22,555 nucleotides of DNA from a virus. The DNA is taken from IMG/VR virus record IMGVR_UViG_3300042542_001587, positions 1 to 22,555 of that record. The stretch is one strand, 5' to 3'. The notes beneath the pieces are model-generated. The model saw nothing but the letters and a program-made list of their open reading frames with translations. It was not told the DNA's origin and searched no databases. The translations under genes and the position numbers were made by a program. Positions 18,477 through 22,555 of this stretch are shown one piece after another; position 1 is the first letter of the stretch, and every line of letters starts with the position of its first letter.

Positions 18477-20153
18477 TTATACTGGGTAACGAACTATAAC
18501 AATACCCGAACCACCTGCGAACTGTGCGTTAAATGCCTGTCCGCCGCCACCACCGCCGCCGCCAGTATTTGCACTTCCTGCAGTTCCAGCGGCAGTATCA
18601 TTACTGCCATTTCCACCGCCACCAGCGCCACCGACATTTCCTGTTTGATCTGCTGAACGCCCATCTTTTCCACCACCACCACCACCAGCGTAAAATGTAG
18701 ATGTTCCAGAAATTGCTACTGCAACACCCGCACCACCCACACCTTTATCTGTAAGTCCACCAGTTTTGCCAACTGCACCTGCACCACCGCCACCACCGCC
18801 CCAACCATAACTGTCATAAATTGCAGAAGTTCCACCGGCAAAGCCTTGGTTTGCTGTACCAGCCGCACCTGATTGTGTAAATGATGGGTCAATAGCATAG
18901 CCACCACCACCAGAGCCACCTGTGTTTGGCGCAAAACCATTCCAACTACCACTGCGCCCACCACCCGTAGAAGTAATTGTTGAAAATACTGAATCACTGC
19001 CATTAGCACCTGGAGCGGCGTTAGATGATGCACCTGCGCCACCAGCACCAACTGTTACGGTGTAATTAGTACCGCTTGTAAGAGATAGCGCAGTTTCAAG
19101 TGATCCACCGCCACCAGTTGCAGTAACAGTAGAACGCAAACCACCCGCACCACCACCACCTGCGGAGTTTTGTTGCCAACCACCACCACCACCACCAGCA
19201 ACTACCAAGTAATCAGCAGTTATAGCCGCAGTTGGAGTAAATGTGCCTGAACTTGTAAATGTGTGAATTGCAAAACCACCACTAAAGGTAATAGTTCCAC
19301 CGATTGCTTTTGCTTGTTGTGCAAGTGTTGCAAAAGTTCCTGAAGAATTGAATGTGTGAATTGTATGAGGACTTACAAAAGTTATAGTTCCACCTGTTGC
19401 CGCTTGTCCACCTGAATAGCGAGCAACAACAATACCTGAACCACCTGCACCCCCTGCTGTGTTGTTTACACCGCCCGCAGTCACACCACCACCACCACCG
19501 CCACCACCTGTGTTAGCAGAACCATTTACTCCAGCCGAAACTCCTGCAGAGCCATCTCCACCGCCGCCAGATCCGCCTGTTCCGTTAGTCTGCGTAGTAT
19601 TACAACCACCGCCGCCACCACCTGCATAAGTAACAGATGATCCAGTAATTGAAGAAGCGAGTCCTGCGCCGCCGTTGCCTGCAACATTGTTTGCGGCATC
19701 AACACCAACAGCATTAGCACCACCACCACCTGCGCCTGCATTAAAATTAGAAGCGCCACCATTATTGCCTTGCCCTGATGTTGCAGAACCACCAGTACCC
19801 AAGCCCGCGCTGTTACCTGCTCCACCACCTGAACCGCCAGTACCACCGTTTATGGTTGCTCCACCACCGAAACCACCACCTTTTACAAGTGTTAAGGTTT
19901 GAAATTGTGAGTCCACGCCAACGGTTCCGGTTGCTGTATTTGGTGTAGTGGGAGCGCCAGCGCCACCTGCACCTACTGTAACTGTGTAAGAAGTGTTAAA
20001 TGCAAGGCTTAATGCTGCACCTGCTATGTAACCTCCAGCACCACCACCACCACCTGAGCGTGTGCCACCGCCACCGCCACCTGCAACAACAAGGTAGTCA
20101 ACATCAAGGCCACGAACATAATCTTGTGAAGCAAAAATTCCAAGAATAGGCAT
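18477..20153 (-). CDS. Glycine-rich tail fibre/adhesin-like protein with internal duplication (558 aa)
   Basis: Most of the chain is glycine in runs of 4-8, broken by beta-strand-like Thr/Val patches, as in glycine-rich tail-tip adhesins that may form polyglycine-II bundles. Two copies of one module are clear: DYLVVAGGGGGG at ~19 and ~314, each followed by YTVTVGAGGAGA and ending GGSGIVVARY (~240-246) and GGSGIVIVRYPV (C-terminus). Between them a sub-repeat GGTITF..IHTF.SSGTF occurs twice. ATG 20153 overlaps the preceding stop (TAATG) and is preferred over an earlier GTG. Receptor binding is inference. Confidence 0.75.
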   Translation of the reverse strand: MPILGIFASQDYVRGLDVDYLVVAGGGGGGTRSGGGGGAGGYIAGAALSLAFNTSYTVTVGAGGAGAPTTPNTATGTVGVDSQFQTLTLVKGGGFGGGATINGGTGGSGGGAGNSAGLGTGGSATSGQGNNGGASNFNAGAGGGGANAVGVDAANNVAGNGGAGLASSITGSSVTYAGGGGGGCNTTQTNGTGGSGGGGDGSAGVSAGVNGSANTGGGGGGGGVTAGGVNNTAGGAGGSGIVVARYSGGQAATGGTITFVSPHTIHTFNSSGTFATLAQQAKAIGGTITFSGGFAIHTFTSSGTFTPTAAITADYLVVAGGGGGGWQQNSAGGGGAGGLRSTVTATGGGGSLETALSLTSGTNYTVTVGAGGAGASSNAAPGANGSDSVFSTITSTGGGRSGSWNGFAPNTGGSGGGGYAIDPSFTQSGAAGTANQGFAGGTSAIYDSYGWGGGGGGAGAVGKTGGLTDKGVGGAGVAVAISGTSTFYAGGGGGGKDGRSADQTGNVGGAGGGGNGSNDTAAGTAGSANTGGGGGGGGQAFNAQFAGGSGIVIVRYPV

Positions 20154-20521
20154 TAGGATATATCTCCAATCGCATACCAAGAATCGGTATCACGCTTTAC
20201 CAAAGTTATAGCTGAGTATTGTGCTCTGCACTTAGGAGAGGCTGCAGTTGCACCAGTTGAAACCACAGTTGTAGTTCCTGGTGTTGCTGCTGAAACTGTT
20301 ACCTGTCCAGCTCCGATTTGGATGAGGTTTAGTTGGGTCCCGATAGGAAACGCCGTTGTAGCGTTTGTTGGAATTGAATAAGCCTGTGTTGCTGCATTGC
20401 TTGCAGTAACTAACTTGTTATCAGCATCTGCCAATACAAAGGTATATGTAGTACCAGTCTGAGCATTAAACGCAAGTGCTGCGCTAGCGCTAGTGGTACC
20501 GCCTATTAGATTAACTGCCAT
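20153..20521 (-). CDS. Virion/tail fibre-like protein, paralogous to the C-terminus of the next gene (122 aa)
   Basis: Ala/Thr-rich beta protein. FNAQTGTTYTFVLADADNKLV followed by TASNAATQ, STGATAASPKCRAQY and YAIGDIS match, in the same order, LNAQTGTTYTLVAADSGKLV, TASNAS, STGATSAAPILRAQH and FTVIGDLS at the C-terminus of the protein at 20842. This indicates duplication of one virion domain. Stop and start overlap the neighbours (20153). Probably exposed on the tail or capsid. Confidence 0.7.
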   Translation of the reverse strand: MAVNLIGGTTSASAALAFNAQTGTTYTFVLADADNKLVTASNAATQAYSIPTNATTAFPIGTQLNLIQIGAGQVTVSAATPGTTTVVSTGATAASPKCRAQYSAITLVKRDTDSWYAIGDIS

Positions 20522-20842
20522 TTAGTTACCCTCCGACCCGAACGCACTAAAGGATGATGTTCCAGTAGTTGAATAAATTGTAATAACATCTGTATTTGCT
20601 AAGGTAATACCGATAGTAATAGCAAGTAGTGATCCGCTAGGTACCTGTACTCCGTAGGCTATGTAATGTAAATTCGCTAAAGTTGCACCTGCTGGGCGCA
20701 CTGCGATACGGATAGTATCGGCTGCACCACCAGTATTAGCCACATTTAGCGTAGATACAATCGTTGCATTTGTAGCTGTGTATAGCGTTGTATCAGTTGT
20801 AGCCGATGGCGCTGACTGCGCTAAGACTTTATATGTTGCCAT
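20522..20842 (-). CDS. Small beta-rich virion protein (106 aa)
   Basis: Thr/Ala-rich, no charged clusters, with TATNATIVSTLNVANTGGAADTIRIAV-like strands (split into short strands), then VQVPSGSLLAITIGITLANTDVITI. This looks like an immunoglobulin- or jelly-roll-like decoration or fibre-associated domain. It is sandwiched, with overlaps or one-nt spacing, between two fibre-type genes. No specific family recognised. Confidence 0.65.
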   Translation of the reverse strand: MATYKVLAQSAPSATTDTTLYTATNATIVSTLNVANTGGAADTIRIAVRPAGATLANLHYIAYGVQVPSGSLLAITIGITLANTDVITIYSTTGTSSFSAFGSEGN

Positions 20843-21681
20843 TATGATAGGTCCCCAATCACGGTAAAGGTATTAGTTGCCGTACAGATTACAGTTGCTG
20901 CTGAGTGTTGTGCTCGTAGTATAGGAGCTGCAGATGTAGCACCTGTTGAAGTAATGGTTACGCCAGCACCTGCAGCAAAACTGGTAAGACCAACACCGAT
21001 TGACTGAACATTTATTTGTTCACCTGCTGCAAATACTGATGGTGGAATGGTTATTACTACTGGGCTAGCGTTAGATGCGGTAACTAATTTGCCAGAGTCT
21101 GCAGCAACTAGAGTGTAGGTAGTTCCAGTTTGAGCATTAAGTGCAAGGTTTATCTTTGCAGTATTAATAACCGGAGCAGTCAAGGTCTTATTCGTTAAGA
21201 TATCGGTAGTCGCCTTACCTACCAAGGTATCGTTACTTGTAGCAGGTAGGGTTAGCGTATTAGTACCAGCAATAGCAGTTGCCTGCACTGTGGTAGTTCC
21301 AGATGTAGATCCGCTAAATGCAAATGATGATACAGGTGAGGCATTGTTACGGAAGAAGATTAAATCAGATGATGTAAGTACGTGCTTAATGGTTGCACCA
21401 GCAGTATGTGCTACACCAGATACTCCAGGAGTTCCGGTCCCTGCCTGACCTCTGCTGATCGTTAGTGTGTCACCAGATACTCCAGTTACAAAGACAATCT
21501 CTTCGTTAACCGTATCTACATCAAGGGCAACGGTAAAGATATCCACGTTAGATGGCGCTAGTGTGATACCACCCATTAGGGCTGTAGCAGTACCAGTTGC
21601 CACCGTTATAGTAGTAGCAGTTGTATTGATGCTACTAGCCAGCGTTGTCTCAACGCTAATACTTGAATACTGTCTAGTCAT
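20842..21681 (-). CDS. Tail fibre-like virion protein (279 aa)
   Basis: Beta-rich and low in charge. A first part (SSISVETTLASSINTTATTITV ... DVDTVNEEIVFVTGV..DTLTISRG) is typical of baseplate/fibre proteins. The TLVGKATTDILTNKTLTAP motif at ~150-168 is widespread in phage tail fibres, and a C-terminal module is shared with the 122-aa protein. ATG 21681 is ten nt after the preceding stop. A receptor-proximal or fibre role is inferred. Confidence 0.75.
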   Translation of the reverse strand: MTRQYSSISVETTLASSINTTATTITVATGTATALMGGITLAPSNVDIFTVALDVDTVNEEIVFVTGVSGDTLTISRGQAGTGTPGVSGVAHTAGATIKHVLTSSDLIFFRNNASPVSSFAFSGSTSGTTTVQATAIAGTNTLTLPATSNDTLVGKATTDILTNKTLTAPVINTAKINLALNAQTGTTYTLVAADSGKLVTASNASPVVITIPPSVFAAGEQINVQSIGVGLTSFAAGAGVTITSTGATSAAPILRAQHSAATVICTATNTFTVIGDLS

Positions 21682-21690
21682 TTATCTGCC

Positions 21691-22555
21691 TCACTTGGTA
21701 TAATGGATTCTTATCGGGTACTTGTCTTGCAGTTTAAGTGCTTCTTCATTAAGTCTTTGGTTGTATAGAGCAAAAATGTAACGAGATGAAGCAACACCTG
21801 CTGTGCTTGGAATCTTGGTATCGTTAAGGTCAGCCTCTGCTGAACTAAGATTGATACGTCCAGCATCTACATATGATAGTAACTTGTATGATGCTCCAAG
21901 AATTACTACTTCAACTGCTGAGGCAGGTAGCCCTGTTACATCCGCAAAGTCATCTGTTGGGTTATCTAAAGTATTAGGAGTAGTTGTGTAGTAGACCTGT
22001 ACTGTTCGTCCAGGCTGGATGTTCTCGTAAATGTTTACTGTGTTTGTTGTATTAAATGTTGCAATGTTTGCCATTGGATCTGCACGCCAGCGGTTAATAG
22101 GTAGCCATTCAAGGCTAGAACCTGTTGTCTGCCAAGACATATACAAGATTGATTCAACATCATCAGGTAGAGGATATGTGGTCTGGCTTGCATTAAAGGT
22201 AAAGGTAGTTGAGGCAACAGACCAGAGTTTAGGATAGAGGCTATTGATTACATCGTTGATAGCCTTCTTAATCATTATTCTTGGAAAGGTTGGAGTAAGA
22301 GTGATCTGTGCATACTGTGCGTGTGGTGAGGCGTTGGTGTTCTGATAGCCTCGACCAAATCCTGGAGCTGCATTAAGCGTGCTACTTGCTTGGCTAAAGT
22401 TATCAATCCAGATAAGTTCATCATCAATTTCGATGATACCTTTGGCTAAATTAGAACTTGAGCCAATTACCATAGCAGTATCGGTAGATGATATAGCATT
22501 ATTGAGATAGGTTATTCTATCTTGGCGCAGGGTATAACCTGCTAGAGATGAGCGA
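21691..22555 (-). CDS. Virion structural protein, possibly tail/connector (3' part, runs off the right edge)
   Basis: The frame continues upstream without a stop to the window edge (TLRQDRITYLNNAIS...), so ATG 22473 is not the true start. The visible ~287 residues include EIDDELIWIDNF, GFGRGYQNTNA (residues just after), FPRIMIKKAINDVINSLYPKLW and VEVVILGASYKLLSY, a soluble alpha/beta protein. Such sequences occur in head-tail connector or tail-tube genes of phages with short or non-contractile tails, but I cannot assign it firmly. Confidence 0.65.
   Translation of the reverse strand, partial: RSSLAGYTLRQDRITYLNNAISSTDTAMVIGSSSNLAKGIIEIDDELIWIDNFSQASSTLNAAPGFGRGYQNTNASPHAQYAQITLTPTFPRIMIKKAINDVINSLYPKLWSVASTTFTFNASQTTYPLPDDVESILYMSWQTTGSSLEWLPINRWRADPMANIATFNTTNTVNIYENIQPGRTVQVYYTTTPNTLDNPTDDFADVTGLPASAVEVVILGASYKLLSYVDAGRINLSSAEADLNDTKIPSTAGVASSRYIFALYNQRLNEEALKLQDKYPIRIHYTK

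Noticed and set aside
18480-20110. Dense CCACCGCCA-type repeats resembling a microsatellite or CRISPR-like array
   Set aside because: They are glycine codons of the tail protein read on the other strand; spacing is irregular and there are no constant repeat/spacer units.

Overview
The window is part of a double-stranded DNA bacteriophage genome. The likely host is an actinobacterium, possibly a freshwater one. Support comes from a WhiB-type regulator, a Cas4/RecB-like nuclease with a small zinc-binding neighbour, the GPxH-type zinc proteins usual in actinophages, and a mature-Thr Ntn hydrolase of the HslV/proteasome type. No tRNA, rRNA, CRISPR array, integrase or insertion sequence was seen, so nothing points to a temperate lifestyle.

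Layout. (1) 1-1378, minus: 5' part of the large terminase gene, running off the left edge. (2) 1379-2141: the only long gene-free stretch. It holds serial hairpins, a C-run block followed by four G-runs, direct repeats and a good sigma70-type promoter, and may be an origin, packaging or regulatory region. (3) 2142-6548, plus: a dense train of small, mostly stop/start-overlapping genes. Many are CxxC mini-proteins; it also has a short DnaN-like sliding clamp and a membrane-anchored lytic transglycosylase-like protein. Three groups here are preceded by the same two-way-pairing hairpin. (4) 6571-6608: terminator between convergent genes. (5) 13527 down to 6613, minus: replication, recombination and regulation operon. 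In transcription order it encodes an HslV-like peptidase, two small proteins, Cas4-like nuclease, zinc protein, WhiB, DnaB-like ATPase, a 70-aa protein, PD-(D/E)XK resolvase-like nuclease, three small proteins, CHC2 primase half, Toprim half, Nmad1-like protein, sigma-like factor, a second PD-(D/E)XK-like protein and an FmdB-like zinc ribbon. (6) 13651-14245, plus: a zinc protein and an HNH endonuclease, with a possible translational switch in the leader, ending in a terminator back to back with the one for the right arm. (7) 22555 down to 14400, minus: virion proteins, then the lysis group (CHAP endolysin, several holin-like membrane proteins, a small lipoprotein).

How it fits together. TerL runs leftward out of the window, while the right-arm virion genes run leftward into the lysis group. 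This is easiest to explain if the genome is circular or circularly permuted, with the head genes lying between the left and right edges and the replication module between lysis and terminase. Helicase ATPase, split primase, sliding clamp and nucleases are present but no DNA polymerase is in the window; it is either outside or supplied by the host. The most unusual items are the triplicated covarying hairpin, the leader with mutually exclusive pairings at 13613-13646, the phage HslV-like peptidase with an apparently leaderless start, and the deep out-of-frame overlap at the transglycosylase gene.
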